Source: Treponema sp. | GTDB taxonomy: Bacteria; Spirochaetota; Spirochaetia; Treponematales; Breznakiellaceae | Assembly (NCBI GenBank): GCA_031266775.1 | Contig: JAISAQ010000050.1 | Span: 1 to 60,624 of the forward strand | DNA: 60,624 nucleotides | Direction: 5' to 3' | In this document: one piece after another, positions 40,039-49,971 of the stretch | Layout: the number at the start of each line of letters is the position of its first letter | Position numbering within the stretch: the stretch's first letter is position 1 | Translations under genes and position numbers: made by a program | The notes under the pieces: generated by a model | The model's input: the letters and a program-made list of their open reading frames with translations, nothing else | The model's database searches: none | What the model was told of the DNA's origin: nothing

Positions 40039-41761
40039 CGTTTACGGCGGGCCGGCGGACGCTGCGAGAGACCGCCGGAGACAGGCGGCGCGGGATGCGC
40101 TGGTAGTACTTCTGTGCCTGGCGGGCGCCGTCTTCTCTTTCGGCATGTTCTGGAGAGATCTGTACCGCGGCATGGACCGTTTTGCCGAACCGGCGGGAAC
40201 CATCACCTACAAACGGCAGGCGGCCCAGCGGCGCTTTACCGACCGGGTTCTGTGGATCAGGCTTTCCAGGGGCGCCCCGGTGTACTACGGGGATTATATA
40301 CATACCGCTGAATTTTCCGAAGCCTCCATTCATTTCAAGGAAGGGCCCGACATTAAACTCGCGGAAAACACGCTGATACAAATACAGAGTGAAAACGGCG
40401 AAAACGTCGTAAACCTTTCGGAGGGGGATCTTTTCGTCGCCCTTGACGCCGGCGCGGGTCCGCTTGCCATACGCATACTTGTATCCGGGGAAAACCGCGT
40501 GGAACTGGACGCCGGCGCCGTTGTGAGCGCCTCCGTGGACGATACCGGCGCCTTTACCATGCAGGTATTGGAAGGAAAGGTCACGGCCAACGGAGAGACG
40601 CTGAGCTCAGGCGAAAGTTTTCCCGCCTCCGGGGAGGAAGTCAGGGCGGTTCCCCTTTCCCCCCGGGAGGATACGTATTTTCTCGCGCAGGACGGAAAGG
40701 CCGGTGTACGTTTTACCTGGTCCCGCGTCAATTATTCGAATCTTTCAAGGCTGGAAATTGCCGCGAACCGCCGTTTTCGTCATAACAGGGAGGAAAAGAG
40801 CTTTTTGGTTCCCGAAGAATCCCTTTCCGTATCCCTTGATCCTGGAGTCTACTGGTGGCGGGTATACCCCGGCGGCGGCGAGCCTCCCCGCACGCCCGCC
40901 GGAAAAATCGTTGTCCTTCCTCCGGTACAACCCAGCCTCATAAGTCCCGCCGAAGATCATGTCTTTTACCGGGGCGGGGCGGAACCCCGTTTCTTCTGGA
41001 AGAAGGGACAGACGCCTCCGGGCATTCCGGACAGCGGTGAATACTTTCTGGAACTGGCGGATAATCCCCGTTTCGAAGAACCGCGTTTATCGGCGTATGT
41101 GGAAGGAGAGGAAAACGCTTCCCTGGTGTACAATCCCGGCGAAGGGGGCTGGTACTGGCGGGTCAGGCAGGTTTTTCCGGATGTCGAACTCCCCTTCTCT
41201 TCGCCGCGTTTCTTCACCGTTTCAGGCAGAACTGAAGAGGAAACCGCCGCGGACGGCAGCAGGAACGCCGCGCCCGCCAAAGAGGAGGGCGTCCCAATTG
41301 AAACGCCGGTCCCGGCCGCCGGACAAGCGCCGGACAGGCCGCCCCCGGCGCCGGAAGCGCTTCCTGAACGGGCCCTTCCCCTGCTTCCCGCCCCCGCCGG
41401 CATGAATCCCGTGGATCGTTTCGTGATGGGCCCCGGCGAAATAAGAAGGAGCCGCCGTCTGGAATTCAGCTGGGAGGCGGTTCCCGGGGCCAACGCTTAC
41501 ATCTTCACCCTTTTAAAAGAAAACGATCCGTTTTCAGGCGGAGCGGCTGAAATCGATACCGAAACCGCATACGCCGCCTATACCGTCGAGGACATTGCCT
41601 TTCTTGAACGCGGCTCTTTTATCTGGCGCGTCGAGGGGGTGTACCGTTCGGAAAGCGGCATTGAACGGCGCGGAAGGCCAAAAGAAAACCGCTTTACCGT
41701 GAATGTTCCGGAAGTGGAAAATCCCCGCGTCAGGGATCCGGGAGTGCTGTATGGCCGGTAG
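40031..41761 (+). CDS. FecR-domain membrane protein
   Basis: A 576-residue product. A membrane anchor lies at about residues 30-50 (ALVVLLCLAGAVFSFGMFW). A FecR-type beta domain follows at about 75-175 (ADYI-like YYGDYIHTAEFSEASIHF, and DLFVALDAGAGPLAIRI). Two or three fibronectin-III-like segments (GVYWWRVYPGG, GGWYWRVRQVF, GSFIWRVEGVY) flank a Pro/Ala/Glu-rich linker. ATG 40031 overlaps the cyclase stop. No ECF sigma factor accompanies it, so a classical FecI/FecR role is unlikely; an envelope structural or sensing role is more plausible. Confidence 0.8.
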   Translation: MTSVYGGPADAARDRRRQAARDALVVLLCLAGAVFSFGMFWRDLYRGMDRFAEPAGTITYKRQAAQRRFTDRVLWIRLSRGAPVYYGDYIHTAEFSEASIHFKEGPDIKLAENTLIQIQSENGENVVNLSEGDLFVALDAGAGPLAIRILVSGENRVELDAGAVVSASVDDTGAFTMQVLEGKVTANGETLSSGESFPASGEEVRAVPLSPREDTYFLAQDGKAGVRFTWSRVNYSNLSRLEIAANRRFRHNREEKSFLVPEESLSVSLDPGVYWWRVYPGGGEPPRTPAGKIVVLPPVQPSLISPAEDHVFYRGGAEPRFFWKKGQTPPGIPDSGEYFLELADNPRFEEPRLSAYVEGEENASLVYNPGEGGWYWRVRQVFPDVELPFSSPRFFTVSGRTEEETAADGSRNAAPAKEEGVPIETPVPAAGQAPDRPPPAPEALPERALPLLPAPAGMNPVDRFVMGPGEIRRSRRLEFSWEAVPGANAYIFTLLKENDPFSGGAAEIDTETAYAAYTVEDIAFLERGSFIWRVEGVYRSESGIERRGRPKENRFTVNVPEVENPRVRDPGVLYGR

Positions 41762-42920
41762 ATCTTTCCTTCCCGTTCTTTTTCTTCTGTCCGCCGCCCT
41801 TGCCGCCCAGGAGAACGCGGAAAAATTCTATTTTATCGACAACAGTTCCGGAATCCCGCGCTTTGTGCAGCGCCTCTCCTGGTACTCCGAAGAATACACA
41901 CTCTGCTATGAAGTATGCGTGGAAGATTCCGCTTTCCGGCGGGAAATTCTGCGGGAATATACCGGGGAAGATCATCTTGACGTATCCCTTCCGCCCGGCA
42001 GCTACCGTTACCGCGTCCGATCCTACGATCTTCTTGGAAAACCTTCGGAAGATCCCCCCTGGATGCCCCTTGAGGTGCTTCCCGCGCTTGAACCCGGACT
42101 CTTTTCTTTCGATCCCTCCGTCATCCGGCCTGAATCGGGAAAAGACTCGGCCTTTCCCCAATCCCTGACCCTGCGCGGCCGCAATCTGGAAAACGGCGCC
42201 CGCGTCGTCCTTAGAAACCGGGCAAACGGCAGGGAAACGGCCGGCCTTTTGTTCCCCCTGCCGGGAGGGGACGCCGGGGAGGCGTTTTTTCCCCTTTGGC
42301 CCGGAGAGGGAACCTATGACATACGGGTCGAAAATCCGGGGGGGCTGTCCGTTTCCCTGGGCCCGGTGACGCTGCTTCGCCCGAGGCGTTCCCGTTCCGG
42401 CTATTTTTCGGCGGAATACGGGCCAATGGTTCCCCTTCACGGCCAGCTGAACACAATGCTCTCAAAGAGGCTCTACCCCCTCGGTTTTTCCGTCCGCCTT
42501 GGTTTTACGCCCCTTGAAATAAACAATTTTTCCTTTGGCCTTGAAAGCGCGGCGGGCTGGAATTATCTTTCTTCGGATTATTCTTCCGGCGTAAGGGATT
42601 ACCGGGTAACCGGCCATTTCGCAAGCCTCAAAATTCACGCCGCAGCCCGTATGTCCCTTGCCGAAAAACGCGCGGTTCTTGCCCTGTACTCAGGCGGCGG
42701 GTTTGCCGCCGCGCTTAACTTTACAAAACGGAACCCCCAAGCCGGCGCCCCGGCGGTGAATGCCCTCTTTCCCGCGGGAAGCGCCGGATTCAGGGCGGCC
42801 TGGCATTTTTCACAAACCTGGTCCGCCGTACTGGGCATTGAATACCTGTACCTCTTTTCCGCGGACGAAACCAATCCGGGTTTTCTTCTCCCTTTCGCCG
42901 GAGCCGGTCTGAGGTTCTGA
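41751..42920 (+). CDS. secreted/outer-membrane protein with IPT-like and barrel regions
   Basis: A 389-residue product. The signal peptide is MAGRSFLPVLFLLSAALAA. An early domain (about 25-110) has fibronectin-like strands, an IPT/TIG-like region follows (QSLTLRGRNLENGARVVLRNRANGRET), and amphipathic strands from about residue 215 end in FAGAGLRF, typical of an outer-membrane barrel. ATG 41751 overlaps the FecR gene by 11 bases. The cyclase-FecR-this order recalls T. pallidum TP0485-TP0483; the last of these has been reported to bind fibronectin, but equivalence is not shown here. Confidence 0.7.
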   Translation: MAGRSFLPVLFLLSAALAAQENAEKFYFIDNSSGIPRFVQRLSWYSEEYTLCYEVCVEDSAFRREILREYTGEDHLDVSLPPGSYRYRVRSYDLLGKPSEDPPWMPLEVLPALEPGLFSFDPSVIRPESGKDSAFPQSLTLRGRNLENGARVVLRNRANGRETAGLLFPLPGGDAGEAFFPLWPGEGTYDIRVENPGGLSVSLGPVTLLRPRRSRSGYFSAEYGPMVPLHGQLNTMLSKRLYPLGFSVRLGFTPLEINNFSFGLESAAGWNYLSSDYSSGVRDYRVTGHFASLKIHAAARMSLAEKRAVLALYSGGGFAAALNFTKRNPQAGAPAVNALFPAGSAGFRAAWHFSQTWSAVLGIEYLYLFSADETNPGFLLPFAGAGLRF

Positions 42921-42951
42921 TTACCGTTACATATCCGGCTCCGATCTTGTC

Positions 42952-42981
42952 TTGACGAAAAGCCGCGCGACAGGCTAAAAT
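42952..42981 (+). promoter_or_regulatory. sigma-70 promoter upstream of tRNA-Leu
   Basis: TTGACG (42952-42957), 18-base spacer, TAAAAT (42976-42981). It would give a leader of about 85 bases before the tRNA. Confidence 0.5.
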
Positions 42982-43074
42982 CGTCATGAAAGCGGGACAG
43001 CCCTTCCCAAAGATTTGACGCTCCGCTTCCCTGGCAAGGCGTATTTCCGGGCGTGCGGCGTCCGGTGTAAACAT

Positions 43075-43155
43075 GCGAGAGTGGTGAAATTGGCAGACAC
43101 GCCAGACTTAGGATCTGGTGCCCCAGGCATAAGGGTTCAAGTCCCTTCTCTCGCA
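43075..43155 (+). tRNA. tRNA-Leu (TAG)
   Basis: An 81-base class II tRNA: acceptor GCGAGAG / CTCTCGC, anticodon stem CCAGA/TCTGG with loop CTTAGGA (anticodon TAG, reads CTA), long variable arm TGCCCCAGGCA, T-loop TTCAAGT and discriminator A. Confidence 0.95.
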
Positions 43156-43181
43156 CGGCATACGAGTGAAGGAGCCTGAAT

Positions 43182-43226
43182 AGTTCAGCCTGGGGGAGAG
43201 GTGAACGGTTTCGCCGGGGCTGAACT
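43182..43226 (+). other. inverted repeat between tRNA-Leu and trigger factor
   Basis: AGTTCAGCC (43182-43190) and GGCTGAACT (43218-43226) form a 9-bp stem with a 27-base loop. A second hairpin GCCC-GAATCTTT-GGGC follows near 43243. There is no U-run. It may separate tRNA and mRNA or structure the tig leader. Confidence 0.4.
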
Positions 43227-43293
43227 ACGGCCGGGACAAAAAGCCCGAATCTTTGGGCGGGTCCTTCCCGCAAAATAACGAAAGAGGCATTGT

Positions 43294-44661
43294 GTGACCG
43301 TATCCAAAGAAATTACCCGCCTTGAACACTCCAGTGTCAAGCTGACCCTGACGGTTGGAAAAGACGACGTTGGTTCCCATTATGACGATCTCGTCAAAGA
43401 GTACGCCAAAAACATACAGATGCCGGGTTTCCGCAGGGGAAAAGTTCCCCGCGAAGTGCTTGTCCGCAAATTTGGCGACGCCCTCAAGGGAGAAGCCCTG
43501 GAGCGGACCATCGAAGGGGCGCTGACCCAGGTTTTTGATGATGAAAGTTTTGCGCGGGAGGATAAACCCCTCCCCTATTCCACCCCGAAGGTAGAGGAAG
43601 AGCCGAAATTCGATACCGGGGCGGATCTTGCCTTTTCGGTGGTGTACGACGTGCTGCCAAAAGTAACCGTAGGGCAGTACAAGGGGCTTGAAATCGAAGT
43701 TCCCGGCGCGGAAGTTGCCAAAGAAGACATAGACAGGGAGCTTGAAGCGGTACGTGAGCGGAACGCCATTGTGCTTGACCGGGACGACGGGGCGGCGGCC
43801 GAAAGGGATAATGTCGTTACCGTTAATTACGGCGAAATAAACGAAGAGGGCGGGATCATTCCCGGTTCCGAACGGGAAGATTTTGTGTTCACCCTTGGTT
43901 CCGGTTACAACATCTACCAGTTCGATGACGAAATTACCGGAATGAAAAAAGGCGAAACGAAGGATTTTGAAAAAACCTTTCCCGGCGATTTTTCCGATCC
44001 GGATCTCGCGGGAAAAACAAAAAAGATCCGGGTAACCCTTACCGCCCTCAAGGAAAAAAAGCTTCCCGAACTTGACGATGATCTTGCCCAGGATACCGAC
44101 GAGAAATACAAGACACTGGACGATCTTGTAAACAGCATACGGGAACGCATGCAAAAAAATCTTGAAAAACGGCTGCGGGATCTCAAGATTTCCCGCCTTC
44201 TTGAAAAAATAACCGAAAATACGCCCGTTGACGTGCCTGAGTCCATGATACGCATAGAGATTGATTCCCGGTGGCGGAACCTGGCCCGCCGTCTCAATGT
44301 TTCCATTGAGAATATCGTCAAGATAATGGAACGGGACGGCCGGAACAGGGAGGAGATACAAAACGAATGGCGGCCCGACGCGGTAAAGGCCCTCCACTCC
44401 CGGCTTATTGTGGAAACGCTGATGGAAGATCTGGCCCTCACCGTTTCCGATGAGGAACTTGAAAAAGAATTCAAAGACATGGCGGAAAGGGAGGAAACCA
44501 CAATCGAAGAAGTGAAAAAATATTGTGAAGAAAATTCCTCAACGGAATTTCTTAAAGAGGAAATCAAGGAAAGAAAACTTTTTGATATTTTACTGGCGGA
44601 AAACACCGTAAAAACAGGCAAAACCGAAAATTATCTGGACCTCATGAAGATAAATGGTTAG
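43294..44661 (+). CDS. tig: trigger factor
   Basis: A 455-residue ribosome-associated chaperone and prolyl isomerase. The ribosome-docking motif MPGFRRGKVPREVL is near residue 45, the FKBP-like domain is around 150-245 (DNVVTVNYGEI, FTLGSGYNIYQFDDEITGMKKGET) and the long helical C-terminal chaperone arms follow. The start is GTG 43294. It heads the tig-clpP-clpX-lon protein-quality operon, a common bacterial order. The gap to clpP is ten bases. Confidence 0.95.
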   Translation: MTVSKEITRLEHSSVKLTLTVGKDDVGSHYDDLVKEYAKNIQMPGFRRGKVPREVLVRKFGDALKGEALERTIEGALTQVFDDESFAREDKPLPYSTPKVEEEPKFDTGADLAFSVVYDVLPKVTVGQYKGLEIEVPGAEVAKEDIDRELEAVRERNAIVLDRDDGAAAERDNVVTVNYGEINEEGGIIPGSEREDFVFTLGSGYNIYQFDDEITGMKKGETKDFEKTFPGDFSDPDLAGKTKKIRVTLTALKEKKLPELDDDLAQDTDEKYKTLDDLVNSIRERMQKNLEKRLRDLKISRLLEKITENTPVDVPESMIRIEIDSRWRNLARRLNVSIENIVKIMERDGRNREEIQNEWRPDAVKALHSRLIVETLMEDLALTVSDEELEKEFKDMAEREETTIEEVKKYCEENSSTEFLKEEIKERKLFDILLAENTVKTGKTENYLDLMKING

Positions 44662-44671
44662 ATTTTAATGT

Positions 44672-45286
44672 ATGAATGAAAAAATGAACAATCTGGTTCC
44701 CTATGTCATTGAACAAAGCGGAACAGGCGAACGATCCTACGACATATTCTCGCGTCTTTTGAAGGATCGTATTGTTTTTATAGACGGAGAAATAAACGAT
44801 ATTGGCGCGGATCTTGTTGTGGCCCAGCTGCTTTTCCTTGACGGGCAGGATACCGAAAAAGACATCAACCTCTACATCAATTCCCCCGGCGGCAGCGTCA
44901 CCGCCGGTCTTGCCATATACGATACCATGCAGCATGTAAAATCCGACGTGCAGACTATCTGCCTGGGACAGGCGGCCAGCATGGCGGCCCTTATCCTTAC
45001 CGCGGGGGCGGCGGGAAAACGCATGGCGCTTCCCTCGTCACGGGTCCTGATTCATCAGCCCTGGGGCGGCGTCCAGGGACAGGCCAGGGACATCGGCATA
45101 CAGTCAAGGGAAATAATCAGGCTGAAAAAACTCACCATTGAATATTTCGCGAAGCATACCGGCAGGGACGCGGACAGGGTAGCCAGGGACATGGAACGGG
45201 ATTTTTACATGTCCGCTTCCGACGCGGTTGAGTACGGCGTTGTGGATTCGGTTTTAACGAGGGAGAAACATGGCACGTTTACGTAA
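44672..45286 (+). CDS. clpP: ATP-dependent Clp protease proteolytic subunit
   Basis: A 204-residue serine protease forming the ClpP barrel. Catalytic triad candidates are Ser103 in GQAASMAAL, His128 in LIHQPWGG and Asp177 in ERDFYMSA, with [17 protein letters not shown] and the handle region in order. The Shine-Dalgarno site is weak. ATG 44684 is an alternative four codons downstream. It overlaps clpX by 17 bases, so the two are coupled. Confidence 0.96.
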   Translation: MNEKMNNLVPYVIEQSGTGERSYDIFSRLLKDRIVFIDGEINDIGADLVVAQLLFLDGQDTEKDINLYINSPGGSVTAGLAIYDTMQHVKSDVQTICLGQAASMAALILTAGAAGKRMALPSSRVLIHQPWGGVQGQARDIGIQSREIIRLKKLTIEYFAKHTGRDADRVARDMERDFYMSASDAVEYGVVDSVLTREKHGTFT

Positions 45287-46523
45287 CAGTTCAAACGGTT
45301 TTGAGCGATCCTGTTCCTTCTGCGGCAAAAGCGCCGACATGGCAAGGCGGCTTATCGCGGGGCCCAACGATGTTTTCATCTGCGACGAATGCGTCGAAGT
45401 ATGCCGGAAGATACTTTCCGATGAGGATCACGAACTTTCAAACCAGTTTACAGGCGACATCCCTACTCCAAAAGAAATAAAATCCTATCTGGATCTTTTT
45501 ATTATAGGGCAGGACCCCGCCAAAAAGGCGCTTTCGGTGGCGGTCTACAACCATTACAAACGCATCGCGAATCCCGCCAAAGATCCCGAGGACGTTGAAA
45601 TCGAAAAATCCAACGTGCTCCTCATAGGGCCTACGGGAACGGGAAAGACCCTCCTCGCCAAGACCCTGGCCCGCAAGCTCAAGGTTCCCTTTGCCATAGT
45701 GGACGCCACCACCCTTACCGAGGCGGGCTACGTGGGGGAAGACGTCGAAAACATACTCCTTAAACTGATACAGAACGCCGGGAGCAACATAGCCGCGGCC
45801 GAACGGGGGATCGTGTACATAGACGAGATCGACAAGATAGCCAGAAAGGGGGAAAACGTCTCGATTACCCGCGATGTATCGGGCGAAGGCGTTCAGCAGG
45901 CTCTCCTTAAAATAATAGAAGGAACCGTCGCGTCGGTGCCCCCGCAGGGCGGGAGGAAGCATCCCAATCAGGAGATGATACGGATCAACACCAACGACAT
46001 CCTCTTTATCTGCGGCGGCGCTTTTGTCGGGCTTGATAAATTCATAGAGCAGCGGGTGGTGCAGCATCCCATGGGATTCGGCGCCGACGTTTCGGCGCGG
46101 AGCGAAAAAAACCTGCGGGAACTTTTCGACAAGCTTCACCCCGATGATCTTATACATTTCGGCATGATTCCCGAATTTATAGGACGGCTTCCCATCACGG
46201 TAAGCCTTGACGAATTGAAGCGGGAGGATCTTAAACGCATCATCACCGAGCCCCGCAACGCCATCGTCAAGCAGTACCAGGCCTCCCTTGCCATAGACGA
46301 TGTGAAACTTGAATTCACCGAAGGGGCCATTAACGCCATCGCCGACACGGCCATCAAGCAGAAAACCGGCGCGCGGGGGCTGCGGGCCATTGTCGAAAAA
46401 CTCATGACCGACATCATGTTTGAAATTCCTTCTATCGAGGGAAGCAAGCAGGTAATCATAACCCAGGAGACGGTGGAAAAGTCCGAACCGCCTCTTATTC
46501 AGTCCATTCAGAAAAGCGCATGA
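45270..46523 (+). CDS. clpX: ATP-dependent Clp protease ATPase subunit ClpX
   Basis: A 417-residue AAA+ unfoldase feeding ClpP. The N-terminal zinc-binding domain is CSFCGKS...CDECVEVC (residues ~15-50), Walker A is [11 protein letters not shown] near 120, Walker B is [10 protein letters not shown], and pore and ClpP-docking regions are in the expected order with [10 protein letters not shown] near the end. It overlaps clpP upstream and lon downstream by four bases. Confidence 0.96.
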   Translation: MARLRNSSNGFERSCSFCGKSADMARRLIAGPNDVFICDECVEVCRKILSDEDHELSNQFTGDIPTPKEIKSYLDLFIIGQDPAKKALSVAVYNHYKRIANPAKDPEDVEIEKSNVLLIGPTGTGKTLLAKTLARKLKVPFAIVDATTLTEAGYVGEDVENILLKLIQNAGSNIAAAERGIVYIDEIDKIARKGENVSITRDVSGEGVQQALLKIIEGTVASVPPQGGRKHPNQEMIRINTNDILFICGGAFVGLDKFIEQRVVQHPMGFGADVSARSEKNLRELFDKLHPDDLIHFGMIPEFIGRLPITVSLDELKREDLKRIITEPRNAIVKQYQASLAIDDVKLEFTEGAINAIADTAIKQKTGARGLRAIVEKLMTDIMFEIPSIEGSKQVIITQETVEKSEPPLIQSIQKSA

Positions 46524-49069
46524 AATTTCCCGGCGCCGGGAAGCGGACGGGAATAAAAAAAATTTTTTCAAAATCAGACGGCGAGGGGGAATTTCCCTTT
46601 CTTCCCCTGCGGGAATTGGTTCTTTTTCCCAACACGGTCATTCCCCTCTTTGTCACCATGCAGCCGGGCATTGCCGCGGTTGAAGGCGCGCTGAGACACG
46701 AGTTAAGGCTCTTCGCGGCGTGCGTTCCCGGCGAAAAGAAGGACACGGAGGAAACGGAAAACCGGGAAAACCCGGCGCGGCTTACCGGCGTCGTGGCGCG
46801 TATCGTTCAGTACCTGAGGCTCCCCGACAATACCTTCCGCGTCGTCCTCCAGGGCGAATACCGGGGCAGAGCGGTTTCCGTTACTCAGGAGGACGGCTTT
46901 TCAAGCGTCCGGGTGGAGCCGGTAAAGATAACGGGCTCTTCCGGCCCTCCGGAGACGGAGACGGCGGCCCTGATGGGCGTGCTGCGGAATTCGTTTGTCC
47001 GCTACGCCGAATATTCAAAAAAGATAGGCACGGAAACCATCACCGCGGCGGAAAAGAGCGACAGCCCCGAACGGCTCGCCAATATTGTCTCTAACGCCAT
47101 CGCCGTAAAACCCGAAAAAAAGCTGGCGCTTTTGGGTATCGCCGGTACGCGGGAACGGCTTGAGGCGGTTATTGAAACGCTGGAAACGGAAAACGAGATC
47201 TTCGGCATACAGAAAAGCATTTCCGGCAAAGTCAAGAGCCGCATGGAAAAAAGCCATCGTGAATACATACTCCACGAGCAGATCAAGGAAATAAACAAGG
47301 AACTGGGAAACGAGACCGCCGGGGACGAATTCGCGGAAATTGAAAGTGCCATAACGCATAAAAACCCGGGAGCGGAAGTGCTCGACAAGGCGCGGAAGGA
47401 AATAGGCCGCATCAGGAAACTTCCCCCCTTTTCCCCCGAGGCCGGCGTCCTCAGGGGGTATCTTGAATGGATAGCCGATCTCCCCTGGAGCGAATATTCG
47501 GCGGACTCAGGCGCGGGCGCCGCCGATCTCGCGGAGGCCGAACGCATTCTTGACGAGGACCACTTCGGCATGCGGAAAGCCAAGGATCGCATTCTTGAAT
47601 TTATCGCCGTGCGGCAGCTCACTTCTCCGTCCGGGCCGCCTCCAGGCGCGCCGCCGGAAGCTTCCGGAACGGCCGTCCGGGAAGAGGCTCTTGAAAAAAC
47701 GGGTATCAAGGGGCCTATCCTCTGTTTTACGGGCCCGCCCGGCACGGGAAAAACCAGCCTTGGCAGATCCGTGGCCAGGGCGTTAAGGCGCCGCTTCGTG
47801 CGTATATCCCTTGGCGGGGTCAGGGACGAGGCGGAAATACGGGGGCACCGGAAAACCTATGTCGGGTCCCTTCCTGGCAAGATCATCCAGTCCATGCAGA
47901 AGGCGGGGACGATGAATCCGGTGTTTCTTCTGGATGAAATAGACAAACTTTCAAGTGACTTCCGGGGAGATCCCGCGTCGGCCCTTCTTGAGGTTCTTGA
48001 CCCCGAGCAGAATTCCTCCTTCACCGATCATTATCTTGAAGTACCCTACGATCTTTCCAAGGTCCTTTTTATTACCACGGCCAATTCCCTGCACTCCATT
48101 CCCTACCCGCTTCTTGACAGGATGGAGATCATCGAAATACCCGGCTACGGCGAAAACGAAAAACTCGCCATCGCAAGGCAGTTCCTTGTTCCCAAGGAAC
48201 TTAAGGAAAACGGCCTTAAGGACGCGAAAGTGCTGTTCACGGATGAAACGATACGTGAAATCATACGGCACTGGACCATGGAATCGGGGGTGCGGGGGCT
48301 GGAACGGGAAATAGCCCGCTGCGCAAGGCGCATAGCCCGCGCGGCGGTGAAAAAAAACTACGGCAGGGACAAGCCCGTTTCCTCGTTCAGAAAAACGGTG
48401 CGTACGGACGATCTTGAAAAACTCCTGGGAAGGCGCAAATACAAAGACGACGTGGTGTTCAGGGAGGCCCGTACCGGGGTCACGTACGGCCTCGCGTGGA
48501 CAGAAACCGGGGGCACCGTTCTTCCCGTGGAAACGATACATTTTGAGGGAAACGGCGATTTTATCATCACAGGAAACCTTGGGGACGTAATGAAAGAAAG
48601 CGCCCGCATCGCCCTTTCGTATTTACGGAGCGGGCGGAACCGGTACAACTTCGCCGTCAGGGACCCGGGAAAAGCCGACTTCCACGTTCACGTTCCCGAA
48701 GGGGCCATACCCAAGGACGGGCCTTCGGCGGGAATCACCCTGGCCGCCTCCCTTCTTTCGGCCCTCTGCCGCGTCCCGCCCCGGCCCGGTATAGCCATGA
48801 CCGGGGAACTCACCCTCACAGGCCGCGTACTGCCTGTCGGCGGCCTCAAGGAAAAGCTCCTTGCCGCGATACGGAACGGCATGGAGAAGGTTCTTCTTCC
48901 CGCGGACAACCGCAGCGAGTGGGAAGAACTGGACAGGGATATCCGGGAAGCCCTTTCCGCCGATTTCGTTGAAAACGCCGACGAAGTCTTCGGGATTTTA
49001 TTCGGCAAGGGGATATGGAAACAGCGGGGCGGAAAATCAGGAAGCGCCGCGGTAAAAAAACCTGTTTGA
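46520..49069 (+). CDS. lon: ATP-dependent protease Lon
   Basis: An 849-residue cytosolic AAA+ serine protease. The Lon N domain covers residues ~27-230 ([21 protein letters not shown]), Walker A is [15 protein letters not shown] near 404, and the catalytic dyad is Ser736 in KDGPSAGI and Lys779 in [11 protein letters not shown] proline/alanine-rich insert ([15 protein letters not shown]) separates the helical region from the P-loop. ATG 46520 overlaps the clpX stop. A consensus promoter for the next gene begins inside its stop region. Confidence 0.96.
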   Translation: MKFPGAGKRTGIKKIFSKSDGEGEFPFLPLRELVLFPNTVIPLFVTMQPGIAAVEGALRHELRLFAACVPGEKKDTEETENRENPARLTGVVARIVQYLRLPDNTFRVVLQGEYRGRAVSVTQEDGFSSVRVEPVKITGSSGPPETETAALMGVLRNSFVRYAEYSKKIGTETITAAEKSDSPERLANIVSNAIAVKPEKKLALLGIAGTRERLEAVIETLETENEIFGIQKSISGKVKSRMEKSHREYILHEQIKEINKELGNETAGDEFAEIESAITHKNPGAEVLDKARKEIGRIRKLPPFSPEAGVLRGYLEWIADLPWSEYSADSGAGAADLAEAERILDEDHFGMRKAKDRILEFIAVRQLTSPSGPPPGAPPEASGTAVREEALEKTGIKGPILCFTGPPGTGKTSLGRSVARALRRRFVRISLGGVRDEAEIRGHRKTYVGSLPGKIIQSMQKAGTMNPVFLLDEIDKLSSDFRGDPASALLEVLDPEQNSSFTDHYLEVPYDLSKVLFITTANSLHSIPYPLLDRMEIIEIPGYGENEKLAIARQFLVPKELKENGLKDAKVLFTDETIREIIRHWTMESGVRGLEREIARCARRIARAAVKKNYGRDKPVSSFRKTVRTDDLEKLLGRRKYKDDVVFREARTGVTYGLAWTETGGTVLPVETIHFEGNGDFIITGNLGDVMKESARIALSYLRSGRNRYNFAVRDPGKADFHVHVPEGAIPKDGPSAGITLAASLLSALCRVPPRPGIAMTGELTLTGRVLPVGGLKEKLLAAIRNGMEKVLLPADNRSEWEELDRDIREALSADFVENADEVFGILFGKGIWKQRGGKSGSAAVKKPV

Positions 49070-49094
49070 CAAGCGGAAACGGCTGTTCTATACT
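49066..49094 (+). promoter_or_regulatory. strong sigma-70 promoter for the IclR-family gene
   Basis: TTGACA (49066-49071), exactly 17 bases, TATACT (49089-49094). It overlaps the lon stop codon. Predicted start near 49101, leader about 65 bases. Confidence 0.75.
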
Positions 49095-49165
49095 GTCTCA
49101 GGTTTGTTCCAAAACCCTATCGGTTCGGGGACAGTTTCTTTTGTCAAAAAAGTAAGGAGTGGGCA

Positions 49166-49936
49166 ACGGACGGCATTGTAATTCAATCGGTTGATCGCTC
49201 GCTGGAGATTCTGTCCATTCTGGGAAGTTCCCAGACTGTCGAATTTGGCATTACCGATATTGCGTTTAGAATGGGACTTAACAAAAGCACTGTTTTCGGT
49301 CTGATGAGTACCCTGCAGAAAAGAGGGTATATAGAGCAGAACCGGGAAACCAAACGCTACCGTTTGGGAATTAAACTTTTTGAGATGGGTTCCCTCGTTC
49401 AGCGGCGCATGGATGTACGAACCGAGGCAAAGCCGTATTGCCAGGAACTGTCCGAAAAGTATTCCTGCACGGTTCACGTGGCGGCTTTTTATGATTTTGA
49501 AGTAGTATACATAGACAAGGTAGATTCACCTGATGTCGTGGTGCAGTATTCCCAGCTTGGCCGCCGGGCGCCCATGTACTGTACGGGGGTAGGCAAGGCG
49601 ATTCTTGCCAATCTTTCACAGGAAGAAAGGGAACTGTTTTATAAAAAGGTAGTCATGCAAAAATATACCGCGAAAACCATAACAACCCGCGAAAATCTGG
49701 AGAAGGAACTGGAGACTATTCACACATGCGGGTACGCGGTGGACGATGAAGAAATACAGCCGGGCCTGCGCTGTGTCGCCGCCCCGATTTTTAACCATCA
49801 GGGGCATCCTTTGGCGGCCATCAGCGTGTCAAAACTCCTGAGCCGCATCACATCCGAAACGCAGTCCCTTATAGCCGGTGATATCGTCGGAATCACCCGG
49901 CAAATTTCCTATAAACTGGGATACAAAATCGGCTGA
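49166..49936 (+). CDS. IclR-family transcriptional regulator
   Basis: A 256-residue regulator with a winged helix (VIQSVDRSLEILSILG, ITDIAFRMGLNKSTVFGLMSTLQKRGYI) and IclR effector domain (GRRAPMYCTGVGKAILANL, GYAVDDEEIQPGLRCVAAPIFN). The first standard start is ATG 49271, which would cut the DNA-binding domain in half, and there is no upstream in-frame ATG, GTG or TTG after the promoter. ACG 49166 lies six bases after AAGGAG (49154-49159) and gives normal length; ATT 49175 is possible. Its target is unknown and no catabolic genes adjoin it. Confidence 0.85.
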   Translation, partial: TDGIVIQSVDRSLEILSILGSSQTVEFGITDIAFRMGLNKSTVFGLMSTLQKRGYIEQNRETKRYRLGIKLFEMGSLVQRRMDVRTEAKPYCQELSEKYSCTVHVAAFYDFEVVYIDKVDSPDVVVQYSQLGRRAPMYCTGVGKAILANLSQEERELFYKKVVMQKYTAKTITTRENLEKELETIHTCGYAVDDEEIQPGLRCVAAPIFNHQGHPLAAISVSKLLSRITSETQSLIAGDIVGITRQISYKLGYKIG

Positions 49937-49971
49937 TTTTTTGCCCGCCGCGTGTGTCTTTACCGGCTCGT

